Assembly (NCBI RefSeq): GCF_004345725.1
Contig: NZ_SLXG01000003.1
Span: forward strand, 62,001-126,000
Length of the DNA stretch: 64,000 nucleotides
From: Crenobacter luteus
Lineage (GTDB): Bacteria > Pseudomonadota > Gammaproteobacteria > Burkholderiales > Chromobacteriaceae
Reading direction: 5' to 3'
In this document: in pieces, positions 15,388 to 25,254 of the stretch
Layout of the letters: every line of letters starts with the position of its first letter
How positions within the stretch are numbered: position 1 is the first letter of the stretch
Translations under genes and position numbers: made by a program
Notes under the pieces: model-generated
What the model saw: the letters and a program-made list of their open reading frames with translations, nothing else
Told to the model about the DNA's origin: nothing
Databases searched by the model: none

Positions 15388-16371
15388 ATGACTCAATCCG
15401 CGCCGCAAAAACCGCTGCCCGCCGGCTACCGTCTGGGTGATTACACCGTGGTCCGCCAGCTGTCGGTTGGCGGCTTCAGCATCGTCTACCTGGCGCTGGA
15501 CGATCAGGAGCGGACCTTCGCGATCAAGGAATACCTGCCGCACAGCCTCGCCTGCCGCAGCGAGCAGTTCGCGGTGACGGTAAAGAACGAGCTCGACCGC
15601 GACGCCTTCAACCTCGGCCTGAAGTGTTTTTTCGAAGAGGGGCGCGTGCTGGCGGGCATCCACCATCCGAACGTGGTGCGGGTCAGCAATTTCTTCCGCG
15701 CCAACCATACCGTCTACATGGTGATGGAGTACGCGGACGGGCGCCCGCTGTCGCGCGAGCTGGAGCTGGCCGGCGGCCGGCTGGCGGAGCGGCGCCTGCG
15801 GCGCGTGTTCGCCCATCTGGTCGCCGGGCTGCGCGAGGTGCACCTGAACCGCCTGCTGCATCTGGACCTGAAGCCGGCCAACATCTACCTGAGGCGCAAC
15901 GGCGCGCCGCTCTTGCTCGACTTCGGCGCCGCGCGCGAGACGCTGATGCGCGGCAGCCGCCAGTTCGCGTCGATGTATACGCCGGGTTTCGCCGCACCCG
16001 AACAGTATCAGCGCGACGGCGCGCTCGGGCCGTGGACCGACATCTACGCGATCGGCGCCTGTCTTTACACCTGCATGGGTGGCACGCCGCCGCCGCCGGC
16101 CAACGAGCGCGTGCAGCACGACGCGCTCGCGCCGGCCCGCGACGCGTTCGCGGCCTACTATTCGCCGGAACTGGCCGCACTGACCGACCGTTGCCTCGCC
16201 CTCTCGCCCGACGAACGGCCCGCCAGCCTGATGCAGCTACAGAAGCTGCTGATGGCCGAAGGCTACGCCGCGCCGGCGACGCAGCGCGCCGAGCCGGCGC
16301 TGGTCGAGGGGGGCGACGTGCCGTCGCGGCTGGTGAGCTGGCTCAAGCACATTACCCGGCGCGTCGAGTGA
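15388..16371 (+). CDS. Hanks-type serine/threonine protein kinase
   Basis: 327 residues, a kinase domain with almost nothing attached and no membrane helix, so cytosolic. Seen are a glycine-rich loop variant (SVGGFSIVYLA), the ATP lysine K47 in FAIKEYLP, the catalytic loop HLDLKPANI (near residues 158-166), DFGAA (near 178), the activation segment, and APEQY in place of the animal APE motif. The HLDLKPANIYL style is common to bacterial PpkA-like kinases. The gene is followed 10 bases later by a PP2C phosphatase, making a kinase/phosphatase pair. No type VI secretion or forkhead-domain gene is nearby, so the target is unknown. Confidence 0.92.
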   Translation: MTQSAPQKPLPAGYRLGDYTVVRQLSVGGFSIVYLALDDQERTFAIKEYLPHSLACRSEQFAVTVKNELDRDAFNLGLKCFFEEGRVLAGIHHPNVVRVSNFFRANHTVYMVMEYADGRPLSRELELAGGRLAERRLRRVFAHLVAGLREVHLNRLLHLDLKPANIYLRRNGAPLLLDFGAARETLMRGSRQFASMYTPGFAAPEQYQRDGALGPWTDIYAIGACLYTCMGGTPPPPANERVQHDALAPARDAFAAYYSPELAALTDRCLALSPDERPASLMQLQKLLMAEGYAAPATQRAEPALVEGGDVPSRLVSWLKHITRRVE

Positions 16372-16381
16372 GGAAGAGGCG

Positions 16382-17266
16382 ATGAAAATGGCATTTTTCC
16401 AGGACAGCCGCGTCGGCGGCCGTGCCTACAACCAGGACCGCAGCGCCTTCGCCTATACCGCGGAGGCGGTGCTGCTGGTCGTCGCCGACGGCATGGGCGG
16501 CCACCTGCAGGGCGAGGTCGCCGCGCAGATCGCCTGCGACGTGCTCGCCGAGTGTTTCCGCCGGCAGGCGCAACCGACCGTCGACTACCCGAACCGTTTC
16601 CTCGTCAACGCCGTCGGCGCCGCGCACCAGGCGATCCTCGATCACGCGATCGACCACCACCTGCCCGAGATACCGAGCACCACCGTCGTCGTCGCGCTGC
16701 TGCAGAAGGGCATGCTGTACTGGTGCCACGTCGGCGATTCGCGCCTTTACCTGATCGACCAGGACGGCGTGCGGCTGCGCTCGCGCGACCACTCCCAGGT
16801 GCAGCGCATGATCGAGCAGGGCCTGCTGACCGAGGAAACCGCACGCGTCCATCCCGACCGCAACAAGATCTACAACTGCCTGGGCGCCGCGCCCGAGCCG
16901 GACATCGACATCGGCGAGCGCCAGCCGCTGGCGCCCGGCCAGACGGTGCTGTTGTGCAGCGACGGCTTGTGGGGCCATATCCACGACGCCGAATGGGACA
17001 AGGTGTTCGCCGCCGGTCGCACGGTCGGCGTGGTGCTGCCGGCGCTGATGACGATCGCCGAGCGCCGCGGCGGCGCCGGCGGCGACAACCTGACCGCGCT
17101 CGGCGTCACGCTCTTGCCCGACACGGTCGAGTTGGCCGAGCGGGCAGACCTGATCGACACCGCCAGCGCCGCCACTGGCCGGCGCCCGTCCGAGCCCGGC
17201 TGCGAGCACAACCTCGCCATCGCCCACCGCGAAATCCTCGCCAGCCAGCTGCCGCCGCGGGCCTGA
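16382..17266 (+). CDS. PP2C-family serine/threonine phosphatase
   Basis: 294 residues. PP2C motifs appear in order: YNQDR (residues 16-20), VVADGMGGH with metal-binding D36, CHVGDSRLYLI, SRDHSQV, LLCSDGLWGH and GGAGGDNLTALGV, so both metal-binding aspartate sets are present and the enzyme should be active. It is a soluble manganese/magnesium-dependent protein phosphatase expected to reverse the upstream kinase. GAGG precedes the ATG, and the 10-base spacing indicates one operon. The last ~35 residues are not conserved. Confidence 0.93.
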   Translation: MKMAFFQDSRVGGRAYNQDRSAFAYTAEAVLLVVADGMGGHLQGEVAAQIACDVLAECFRRQAQPTVDYPNRFLVNAVGAAHQAILDHAIDHHLPEIPSTTVVVALLQKGMLYWCHVGDSRLYLIDQDGVRLRSRDHSQVQRMIEQGLLTEETARVHPDRNKIYNCLGAAPEPDIDIGERQPLAPGQTVLLCSDGLWGHIHDAEWDKVFAAGRTVGVVLPALMTIAERRGGAGGDNLTALGVTLLPDTVELAERADLIDTASAATGRRPSEPGCEHNLAIAHREILASQLPPRA

Positions 17267-17314
17267 GCGGCCGGCCCCGGCGCGTCCGGGGTCGAGCCCG
17301 CGTCCAAGAGCTTG

Positions 17315-17320
17315 TATAAT
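17315..17320 (+). promoter_or_regulatory. Candidate -10 element before rph
   Basis: A perfect TATAAT lies 27 bases before the rph ATG. No good -35 is visible at 16-18 bases upstream, so this is only a candidate. Confidence 0.4.
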
Positions 17321-17346
17321 TTACGGTTTTTGCACGAGTGCCTGTC

Positions 17347-18059
17347 ATGCGCCCCTCCCAACGTTCCGCCGACGCCCTGCGCGCGGTCAAACTCACCCGT
17401 CACTACACGCGCCACGCCGAAGGTTCGGTGCTGGTCGAATTCGGCGATACCAAGGTGATCTGCACCGCCAGCGTCGAAGAAAGCGTGCCGGGCTTCCTCA
17501 AGGGCCGCGGCCAGGGCTGGATCACCGCCGAATACGGCATGCTGCCGCGCTCGACCGGCAGCCGCATGCGCCGCGAGGCCGCCTCCGGCAAGCAGTCCGG
17601 CCGCACGCAGGAGATCCAGCGCCTGATCGGCCGTTCGCTGCGCGCGGTGGTCGACCTCGCCCGGCTCGGCGAGCGCCAGATCGTGATCGACTGCGACGTG
17701 ATCCAGGCCGACGGCGGCACGCGCACCGCCAGCATCACCGGCGCCTTCGTCGCCTTGCACGACGCGATCTCGGGCCTGATCGCCGCCGGCAAGCTGGCCG
17801 AGAGCCCGATCAAGGATTTCGTCGCCGCGATCTCGGTCGGCGTCTACGAGGGCGTGCCGGTGCTCGACCTCGACTACCCGGAAGACTCGGCCTGCGACAC
17901 CGACATGAACGTGGTGATGACCGGCGCCGGCCGCTTCGTCGAGGTGCAGGGCACCGCCGAGGGCGAACCGTTCAGCCGCCAGGAAATGAACGCGCTGCTG
18001 GAGTTGGCCGAGAAGGGCATCGGCGAGCTGATCGCCAAGCAGAAAGAGGCGCTGGGGCT

Positions 18060-18063
<4 letters not shown>
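17347..18063 (+). CDS. rph: Ribonuclease PH
   Basis: 238 residues from ATG 17347 ([20 protein letters not shown]), the standard start; a GTG nine bases upstream is less likely. Family motifs include [47 protein letters not shown] (with the conserved Arg/Gly phosphate-binding part) and [19 protein letters not shown]. It is a phosphate-dependent 3'-5' exoribonuclease that trims tRNA 3' ends, working as a hexamer. The stop codon overlaps the GTG start of dusA (GTGA). A TTGGCCGAG repeat copy codes Leu-Ala-Glu near the end. Confidence 0.96.
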
Positions 18064-19046
<983 letters not shown>

Positions 19047-19168
19047 TAGGCAGTGGTGCGCACCGGCCGGCACGGATGTCGATCCGGCCGGCCGGTCGTC
19101 GTTTTCGCAGCAGCGACGATGTCGTGAAAATCAAACAGAACGTAGCGAAATTGTCTACTTTGTGACGA

Positions 19169-19182
19169 TTTTTCGCGAAAAA
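19169..19182. repeat. 14-bp perfect palindrome in an AT-rich intergenic stretch
   Basis: TTTTTCGCGAAAAA lies in the 250-base gap between dusA and rdgB, which is clearly more AT-rich than its surroundings. No T run or promoter pair fixes its role; an operator is possible. Confidence 0.45.
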
Positions 19183-19298
19183 ATGGACATAAATCGCCCG
19201 GAATCCAGAGCTTTTCCGGCGGCGGATTTTTCGCTTCCGGTGCGCGCGCATCTGTGGCTAAATCGCTGCCGGCACCGGGCCCGACATTGGGAGCAAGC

Positions 19299-19892
19299 AT
19301 GTTCGACCGCATCGTGCTGGCGAGCAACAACGCCGGCAAACTGAAGGAATTCTCCGCGCTGTTCGCGCCCTTGGGGATCACCGTGATCCCGCAGGGCGAA
19401 CTGGGCGTGCCCGAGTGCCCGGAGCCGCACCACACCTTCCTCGAGAACGCGCTCGAGAAGGCGCGCCACGCCAGCCGCGTGACCGGCCTGCCGGCGCTGG
19501 CCGACGATTCGGGCATCTGCGTCGACGCGCTCGGCGGCGCGCCCGGCGTGTACTCGGCGCGCTTCGCCGGCGAACCGAAGTCGGACGCGCGCAACAACGC
19601 GCTCTTGGTCGAAAAACTGCAGGGCGAGGCGAACCGCCGCGCCTGGTACACCTGCGTGCTGGTGCTGGTGCGCCACCCCGACGACCCGCATCCGATCGTC
19701 GCCGACGGCGTGTGGGTCGGCCAGGTGCAGGACACGCCGGCGGGTGAGGGCGGTTTCGGCTACGACCCGTACTTCTTCCTGCCCGAGCACGGCCGCACCG
19801 CCGCCGAGCTCGACCCGGCCGAGAAGAACCGCATCAGCCACCGCGGCCAGGCGCTCGCGGCGCTGATCGCGCGCCTGAAGGCGCTGGCATGA
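19299..19892 (+). CDS. rdgB: dITP/XTP pyrophosphatase (RdgB/HAM1 family)
   Basis: 197 residues from ATG 19299, with GGGAGC just upstream; the frame open from 19254 is not conserved. The start IVLASNNAGKLKEF, the ADDSGICVDALGGAPGVYSARFAG motif with its catalytic acidic residues, GEGGFGYDPYFF and the ending KNRISHRGQAL define the family. It hydrolyses deaminated purine triphosphates (dITP, XTP) to monophosphates and so keeps them out of DNA. The stop overlaps the hemW start (ATGA). Confidence 0.96.
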   Translation: MFDRIVLASNNAGKLKEFSALFAPLGITVIPQGELGVPECPEPHHTFLENALEKARHASRVTGLPALADDSGICVDALGGAPGVYSARFAGEPKSDARNNALLVEKLQGEANRRAWYTCVLVLVRHPDDPHPIVADGVWVGQVQDTPAGEGGFGYDPYFFLPEHGRTAAELDPAEKNRISHRGQALAALIARLKALA

Positions 19893-21076
19893 GCGTCGTC
19901 TCGCTCGACGCGCTGCGCTGGGGGCTGAAGGAGTTGCCGCCCCTGTCGCTCTACGTGCACGTGCCGTGGTGCGTGAGGAAATGCCCGTACTGCGACTTCA
20001 ATTCGCACGAGGCGAAGAACGGCTTCGACGAGATGGCCTACGTCGACGCCTTGCTGCGTGACCTCGAATTCGACCTGCCCAAGGTCTGGGGCCGGCCGGT
20101 GCGCACCATCTTCATCGGCGGCGGCACGCCGAGCCTGTTGTCGGCCGCCGCGATCGACGCCTTGCTGACCGGCATCCGCATGCGCGTGAAGCTCGACCCC
20201 GAGGCCGAGATCACGCTCGAGGCGAACCCCGGCACCTTCGAGATCGACAAATTCCAGGGCTTCCGCGACGCCGGCGTCAACCGGCTGTCGATCGGCATCC
20301 AGAGCTTCAACGAGGCGCACCTGAAGGCGCTCGGCCGCATCCACGACGCCGCCGAGGCGCGCCGCGCGGTCGAGATCGCGACCGGCATCTTCGAGCGGGT
20401 CAACCTCGACCTGATGTACGCGCTGCCGAACCAAACCTTGGCCGAGGCGCTCTCCGACGTCGAGACCGCGATTTCCTACGGCGTCAGCCACGTGTCGGCC
20501 TACCACCTGACCATCGAGCCGAACACGCTGTTCGCGGTGCAGGTGCCGGCCAACCTGCCCGAGGACGACGAGTCGGCCCGGATGCAGGAGGCGATCGAGC
20601 AAAGGTTGGCCGAGGCCGGCTACCTGCATTACGAAACCTCGGCGTTCGCCAAGCCTGGCCAGCAGAGCCGCCACAACGTCAACTACTGGCAGTTCGGCGA
20701 CTACCTCGGCATCGGCGCCGGCGCGCACGGCAAGCTGTCGTTCCACGACCGCATCGAGCGCTTCATGCGCGCCAAGCAGCCGGCGGCCTACCTGAAGGCG
20801 GTCGCCGACGGCGTGCCGAACCAGAGCCTGCATAGCGTCGACAAGGCCGACCTGCCGTTCGAATTCATGATGAACCTGATGCGGCTGACCGGCGGCTTCG
20901 AGAGCCGCCTGTTCCAGGAGCGCACCGGCCTGCCGCTGATCAAGATCGAAGCCGAACTGAAACAGGCCGAGGCGCGCGGGCTGATCGCGCGCGACCTCGC
21001 CACCATCCGGCCGACCGAGCTCGGCCAACGTTTTCTGAACGACCTCTTGACCCTCTTCCTCAAAGAAGGAGACTGA
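19889..21076 (+). CDS. hemW: Radical SAM family heme chaperone HemW
   Basis: 395 residues. The radical SAM cluster is C28-x3-C32-x2-C35 in [12 protein letters not shown], followed by the GGGTPS SAM motif. HemW-type features are [31 protein letters not shown] and [22 protein letters not shown], with the C-terminal HemN-like domain after that. HemW binds heme and delivers it to apoproteins; it was formerly annotated as coproporphyrinogen oxidase, but it lacks the extra N-terminal cysteine and features of HemN. It overlaps rdgB by 4 bases, a gene pair conserved in many Gram-negatives. Confidence 0.94.
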   Translation: MSVVSLDALRWGLKELPPLSLYVHVPWCVRKCPYCDFNSHEAKNGFDEMAYVDALLRDLEFDLPKVWGRPVRTIFIGGGTPSLLSAAAIDALLTGIRMRVKLDPEAEITLEANPGTFEIDKFQGFRDAGVNRLSIGIQSFNEAHLKALGRIHDAAEARRAVEIATGIFERVNLDLMYALPNQTLAEALSDVETAISYGVSHVSAYHLTIEPNTLFAVQVPANLPEDDESARMQEAIEQRLAEAGYLHYETSAFAKPGQQSRHNVNYWQFGDYLGIGAGAHGKLSFHDRIERFMRAKQPAAYLKAVADGVPNQSLHSVDKADLPFEFMMNLMRLTGGFESRLFQERTGLPLIKIEAELKQAEARGLIARDLATIRPTELGQRFLNDLLTLFLKEGD

Positions 21077-21077
21077 C

Positions 21078-21464
21078 ATGGCTCGCGAAATCATCCACAC
21101 CGACCTGGCCCCGGCCGCGATCGGCGCTTACTCCCAGGCCGTCAAGGCCGGCGACACCGTCTACCTGTCCGGCCAGATCCCGCTCGACCCGACGACCATG
21201 ACCGTCGTCGAAGGCGGCTTCGCAGCCGAGGCGCACCAGGTGTTCAAGAACCTGAAGGCGGTGTGCGAGGCGGCCGGCGGCGACCTGAACAAGATCGTCA
21301 AGCTCAACGCCTTCCTGACCGACCTGTCCAACTTCGCCACCTTCAACGAAGTGATGGGCCAGTACTTCGCGCAGCCGTACCCGGCGCGCGCCGCCATCGG
21401 CGTCGCCAGCCTGCCCAAGGGCGTGCAGGTCGAAGCCGACGCGGTGATGGTGCTGGGCGAGTAA
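21078..21464 (+). CDS. ridA: RidA family enamine/imine deaminase
   Basis: 128 residues beginning one base after hemW, with AAGGAG upstream. Motifs are [56 protein letters not shown] and [23 protein letters not shown], including the conserved arginine that binds the substrate carboxylate. RidA trimers hydrolyse reactive 2-aminoacrylate released by PLP enzymes. Start, length and motifs are all standard. Confidence 0.95.
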   Translation: MAREIIHTDLAPAAIGAYSQAVKAGDTVYLSGQIPLDPTTMTVVEGGFAAEAHQVFKNLKAVCEAAGGDLNKIVKLNAFLTDLSNFATFNEVMGQYFAQPYPARAAIGVASLPKGVQVEADAVMVLGE

Positions 21465-21466
21465 GC

Positions 21467-21475
21467 CTCGGCCAA
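21467..21475 (-). repeat. Copy of the TTGGCCGAG repeat at the ridA 3' end
   Basis: CTCGGCCAA followed by GCTTG lies 2 bases after the ridA stop, directly before the terminator hairpin. Confidence 0.75.
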
Positions 21476-21490
21476 GCTTGCCGTGTGCAG

Positions 21491-21514
21491 CGCGCCCCGC
21501 GGGGCGCGTTTTTT
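21491..21514 (+). terminator. Intrinsic terminator after ridA
   Basis: CGCGCCCC (21491-21498) and GGGGCGCG (21501-21508) with a two-base centre, then TTTTTT. Confidence 0.9.
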
Positions 21515-21615
21515 GCGCGCGCTGTACCGCGCGCGCGGGCGCGACGCTGTCGCTTGTCGGGCGGCGCGCCGGCCTCTATCGTGAAGCGTTCCGTTTCCTT
21601 GCTGCGAGATCCGCC

Positions 21616-22479
21616 ATGACCGACCGCGCCTTCCTGCTCGTCAACGTGTTCAGCCGCGACTTCGACGGCGGCAACCCGCTCGCCGTGTTTACCGACGGGC
21701 GCGGCCTCGACGAGCGCCGGATGCTGGCGGTCGCGCGCCAGATGAACCTGTCCGAGACCGTCTTCCTGTTGCCGTCCGACGAGGCCGACGCCGAACTGCG
21801 CATCTTCACGCCGGCCGTCGAACTGCCCTTCGCCGGCCACCCGACGCTGGGCGCCGCGCAGGTGCTCGCGCGCCTGCACGGCCTCGGCGGTACGGTGCGG
21901 CTCAAGACGCGCGCCGGCGTGATCCCGGTCGCGCTCGACGGCATGCGCGCCACGCTGACTGCGAACGCGCCGACGCAGCGCCCGGCCGCCTTCGGGCGCG
22001 CCGAGGCCGCCGCGATCTTCACCCTGGCCGAGGCCGACGTCGCCGCCGACCCGGTGTGGGTGGACACCGGCGTCGAGCAACTGCTGATCCGGCTCGCCAG
22101 CCGCGCCGCGGTGCTCGCCGCGCGGCCCGTGCTGCCGCTGTTTTTCCGCCACTGCGGCGACGACCCGGCACGCCAGCTCGCCTACCTGTGGCACGAGGCG
22201 GACGGGCAGGCGACGGTGCGGCTGTTCTTCGCCGACAACGGCGGCCTGCGCGAGGACCCGGGCACCGGCTCGGCGGCGGCCAACCTCGGCGGCTGGTGCC
22301 GGCTCAACGGCGTGCCGCTGCCCTTGTCGTGGCGCCTGCTGCAGGGCGAGGCGATCACGCGGCCCAACCATCTCTTCCTCGACGTCGACGCGGCCGGCAC
22401 GATCCGCGTCGGCGGCGATGTGGTATTCGTGGGACAGGGTTCGCTCGGACTGCCCCTCGACGACGCGCGGCCGGCTTGA
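21616..22479 (+). CDS. PhzF family isomerase/epimerase-like protein
   Basis: 287 residues from ATG 21616. The PhzF fold markers are VNVFSRDFDGGNPLAVF, the catalytic-glutamate region MNLSETVFLLPS, the ELPFAGHPTLGAA motif and the C-terminal EDPGTGSAAANLGGWC. Members rearrange or isomerise small metabolites; PhzF itself acts in phenazine synthesis. No other phenazine genes lie nearby, so a phenazine role is unlikely and the substrate is unknown. It stands alone after the ridA terminator. Confidence 0.88.
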   Translation: MTDRAFLLVNVFSRDFDGGNPLAVFTDGRGLDERRMLAVARQMNLSETVFLLPSDEADAELRIFTPAVELPFAGHPTLGAAQVLARLHGLGGTVRLKTRAGVIPVALDGMRATLTANAPTQRPAAFGRAEAAAIFTLAEADVAADPVWVDTGVEQLLIRLASRAAVLAARPVLPLFFRHCGDDPARQLAYLWHEADGQATVRLFFADNGGLREDPGTGSAAANLGGWCRLNGVPLPLSWRLLQGEAITRPNHLFLDVDAAGTIRVGGDVVFVGQGSLGLPLDDARPA

Positions 22480-22502
22480 CGGCGTCGGTGGCGGCTGGCA
22501 GA

Positions 22503-22532
22503 TTGACGGACACAATAAAACGTCCGTTTGAA
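22503..22532 (+). promoter_or_regulatory. Possible promoter/operator of the DUF2147 gene
   Basis: TTGACG at 22503 resembles a -35; the expected -10 place has only TTGAAT. ACGGAC and GTCCGT form an inverted repeat, and AAACGTCCGTTT is nearly palindromic, as in many TetR-type operators. No regulator gene is adjacent. Confidence 0.3.
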
Positions 22533-22562
22533 TGCGGGCCAACACGAGAGAAGAGGAAAACC

Positions 22563-22994
22563 ATGAAAGCCATGCTGAAGTTCGCGCCGCTCGCCTGCGC
22601 GCTCCTGCTGCCCTGCGCCGCGCTGGCCCAGGGCGTCGCCGGAACCTGGAAGGCCATAGACGACGAAACGAAGCAGCCCAAGGCGCTGGTGCAGGTCAGC
22701 GAGAGCCCGACGGGCGAGCTGTCCGGCCGCATCGTCAAGCTGTTCGCCAATCCGGACGCGCTGTGCGACAAGTGCGACGGCGACAGGAAGGGCAAGCCGA
22801 TCCAGGGCATGACCATCCTGTGGGGCCTGAAGAAGGCCGGCGACGGCTGGGAAGGCGGCAAGATCCTCGACCCGAAGAAGGGCGCGGTCTACAGCGCCAA
22901 GATGAGGCTCGCCGACGACGGCAAGAAACTCGAAGTGCGCGGCTTCATGGGCGTCTCGCTGCTGGGGCGCACGCAAATCTGGGAACGCCAGTAA
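22563..22994 (+). CDS. DUF2147 family exported protein
   Basis: 143 residues from ATG 22563. A signal peptide is clear (MKAMLKFAPLACALLLPCAALAQG, cleavage expected after ALA or AQ), so the mature protein is periplasmic. The body matches DUF2147: GTWKAIDDETKQPKALVQV, GRIVKL, CDKCDGDRKGKPIQGMTIL and a C-terminal LEVRGFMGVSLLGRTQIWER. The CDKC pair may form a disulfide or bind metal. Function is unknown. It is a monocistronic gene between the PhzF-family gene and recG. Confidence 0.88.
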   Translation: MKAMLKFAPLACALLLPCAALAQGVAGTWKAIDDETKQPKALVQVSESPTGELSGRIVKLFANPDALCDKCDGDRKGKPIQGMTILWGLKKAGDGWEGGKILDPKKGAVYSAKMRLADDGKKLEVRGFMGVSLLGRTQIWERQ

Positions 22995-23129
22995 ACCCGG
23001 CCAAGCCCGACGACGCCACCGCCTCGCACCCGGCGCGGTCGGCCCCCTGCCAAGCCCGGCGATCCCGGGCTTTTTCGTTTGCGCGCGCCGCCGGGCGCCG
23101 CTTATGCGTTTTTGCGCTAACATCGGCGC

Positions 23130-25184
23130 ATGGATGTGTTCGCCGATATCGCCAACCAGCCGGTCGTCGCCGCGCCGGCCACCGCCAAACGCCTCGAGAA
23201 GCTCGGCATCCGCCGCCGCTTCGACTTCGTGCTGCACCTGCCGTTGCGCTACGAGGATGAAACCCACCTCTACACCATCGCCGACGCGCCCTACGGGCAG
23301 GCGGTGCTGGTCGAGGGCGAGGTGATCGCCAGCGAGGTGCAGTTCAAGCCGCGCCGCCAGTTGCTGGTGCAGATCGAGGACAAAACCGGCACGCTCAACC
23401 TGCGCTTCATCCATTTCTACCCCAGCCAGCAAAAGCAGCTCGCCAAGGGGCGCCGCGTGCGCGCGCTTGGCGAGATCAAGCGCGGCTACCACGGCGACGA
23501 GATCATCCACCCGAAGATCCGCGAGGTGATCGAGGGCGACGCGCTCGCCGACCACCTGACGCCGATCTACCCGACCGTCAACGGCCTGACCCAGCCGGTG
23601 TTGCGCCGGCTGATCGCCGCCGAGCTGAAGGTGCAGGACCTCGCCGACACGTTGCCCGTCGAGGAGCGGCGGCGGCTCGATCTGGTCGATTTCGCCGACG
23701 CGGTGCGGCTCTTGCATTCGCCGACGCCCGAGTATTCGGCCAAGGATCTGACCAACCCGGCGCTGCCGGCCTGGCAGCGGCTGAAGTTCGACGAATTGCT
23801 GGCGCAGCAGCTGTCGATGCGGCTCGCCTATCGCGCGCGCCGCAAGGGCCGCGCGCTGCCGCTCGTCGGCAGCGGCGCGTTGCGCCGAAGGTTGGCCGAG
23901 GCGCTGCCGTTCGCGCTGACCGGCGCGCAGACCCGCGTGCTGGCCGAGATCGACGCCGACCTCGCCCGGACCCACCCGATGCACCGGCTGTTGCAGGGCG
24001 ACGTCGGCAGCGGCAAGACCATCGTCGCGGCGATGGCGGCGCTGTCGGCGATCGAGGCCGGCCATCAGGTCGCTCTGATGGCGCCGACCGAGATCCTCGC
24101 CGAGCAGCATTACCTCAAATTGAGCGGCTGGCTCGCGCCCCTGGGCGTCGAGGTGGTGTGGCTGTCGGGCAGCCTGAAGAAGAAACAGAAAACCGAGGCG
24201 ATGGCGCGCATCGCCGACGGCACGGCGCGGCTGGCGGTCGGTACCCACGCGTTGTTCCAGGACGACGTCGCGTTCGCGAGCCTGGGGCTGGCCATCGTCG
24301 ACGAGCAGCACCGCTTCGGCGTCGGCCAGCGCCTCGCGCTCAAGGACAAGAGTGGCGACGCGCAGGCGCACCAGCTGATGATGTCGGCGACGCCGATCCC
24401 ACGCACGCTGGCGATGAGCTTCTACGCCGACCTCGACGTGTCGGTGATCGACGAGCTGCCGCCGGGGCGCACGCCTATCGTCACCAAGCTGATCAACGCC
24501 AATCGCCGCGACGAGGTGGTCGAGTTTGTGCGCCGCACCGTCGCCGAGGGGCGGCAGGTGTACTGGGTCTGCCCCTTGATCGAGGAGTCGGAGGCACTCG
24601 AATTGCAGACCGCGGTCGACACCCACGTGCAGTTGGCCGAGGACCTGCCGGAGCTGAAGGTCGGTCTGGTGCACGGGCGGCTCAAGCCGGCCGAGAAGGC
24701 CGAGGTGATGGCGGCGTTCGCGCGCAACGAGCTGCAGCTTCTGGTCGCCACCACGGTGATCGAGGTCGGCGTCGACGTGCCCAACGCCAGCCTGATGGTG
24801 ATCGAGCACGCCGAGCGCATGGGCTTGGCGCAGCTGCACCAGCTGCGCGGCCGTGTCGGGCGCGGCGCGGCCAAGAGCAGCTGCGTGCTGCTGTTCGAGA
24901 CGCCGCTGTCGGAGGTCGCCAAGGCGCGCCTCAAGGTGATCTACGAGAACACCGACGGCTTCGAGATCGCGCGCCAGGACCTCTTGATCCGCGGCCCGGG
25001 CGAATTCCTCGGCGCGCGCCAGAGCGGCGTGCCGATGCTGCGCTTCGCCAACCTCGAGGAGGATCTCGCCTTGCTGGAGGAGGCGAGGGCGCTGGCGCCG
25101 CAGATGCTGAAGGAGCACCCCGGCTTGGCCGAGGCGCACCTGACGCGCTGGCTCGCCGGCCGCGAACATTTTCTCGAAGCCTGA
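23130..25184 (+). CDS. recG: ATP-dependent DNA helicase RecG
   Basis: 684 residues. The N-terminal wedge domain (RFDFVLHLPLRYEDETHLYTI ... LVEGEVIASEVQFKPRRQLLVQIEDKTG) precedes helicase motifs I (LLQGDVGSGKT, near residue 287), Ia (APTEILAEQHY), II (VDEQHRFGVGQR, the normal RecG form), III (MSATPIPRTLAMSFYADLDVSVIDELPPGR) and VI (QLRGRVGRG). It remodels stalled forks and Holliday junctions. It starts after a small hairpin and ends with a terminator shared with pit. Three TTGGCCGAG copies lie inside it and one right after the stop codon, one of the denser groups in the window. Confidence 0.96.
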   Translation: MDVFADIANQPVVAAPATAKRLEKLGIRRRFDFVLHLPLRYEDETHLYTIADAPYGQAVLVEGEVIASEVQFKPRRQLLVQIEDKTGTLNLRFIHFYPSQQKQLAKGRRVRALGEIKRGYHGDEIIHPKIREVIEGDALADHLTPIYPTVNGLTQPVLRRLIAAELKVQDLADTLPVEERRRLDLVDFADAVRLLHSPTPEYSAKDLTNPALPAWQRLKFDELLAQQLSMRLAYRARRKGRALPLVGSGALRRRLAEALPFALTGAQTRVLAEIDADLARTHPMHRLLQGDVGSGKTIVAAMAALSAIEAGHQVALMAPTEILAEQHYLKLSGWLAPLGVEVVWLSGSLKKKQKTEAMARIADGTARLAVGTHALFQDDVAFASLGLAIVDEQHRFGVGQRLALKDKSGDAQAHQLMMSATPIPRTLAMSFYADLDVSVIDELPPGRTPIVTKLINANRRDEVVEFVRRTVAEGRQVYWVCPLIEESEALELQTAVDTHVQLAEDLPELKVGLVHGRLKPAEKAEVMAAFARNELQLLVATTVIEVGVDVPNASLMVIEHAERMGLAQLHQLRGRVGRGAAKSSCVLLFETPLSEVAKARLKVIYENTDGFEIARQDLLIRGPGEFLGARQSGVPMLRFANLEEDLALLEEARALAPQMLKEHPGLAEAHLTRWLAGREHFLEA

Positions 25185-25185
25185 G

Positions 25186-25194
25186 CTCGGCCAA
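25186..25194 (-). repeat. Copy of the TTGGCCGAG repeat at the recG 3' end
   Basis: CTCGGCCAA followed by CGTCGGCC begins one base after the recG stop and just before the recG/pit terminator. Confidence 0.75.
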
Positions 25195-25210
25195 CGTCGG
25201 CCGGAAAAAA

Positions 25211-25237
25211 AACCGCCCCGTCGATTGCGGGGCGGTT
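25211..25237. terminator. Bidirectional terminator between recG and pit
   Basis: AACCGCCCCG and CGGGGCGGTT around a short loop. On the minus strand an uninterrupted T run (the A run at 25205-25212) follows, making it strong for pit. Confidence 0.85.
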
Positions 25238-25254
25238 GGCGTTTGGGGACTCGC

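Noticed and set aside
15388-17266. Kinase and phosphatase as a type VI secretion post-translational module.
   Set aside because: No Fha, TssM, TssK or other secretion gene is in the window; the neighbours are RNA-processing genes.
21616-22479. A phenazine biosynthesis locus.
   Set aside because: Only a PhzF-family gene is present; no other phz gene is found, and the family is metabolically diverse.
24280-24330. DEQH instead of DEAH/DEEH in the RecG helicase motif II.
   Set aside because: DEQHRFGV is the normal form in RecG proteins.
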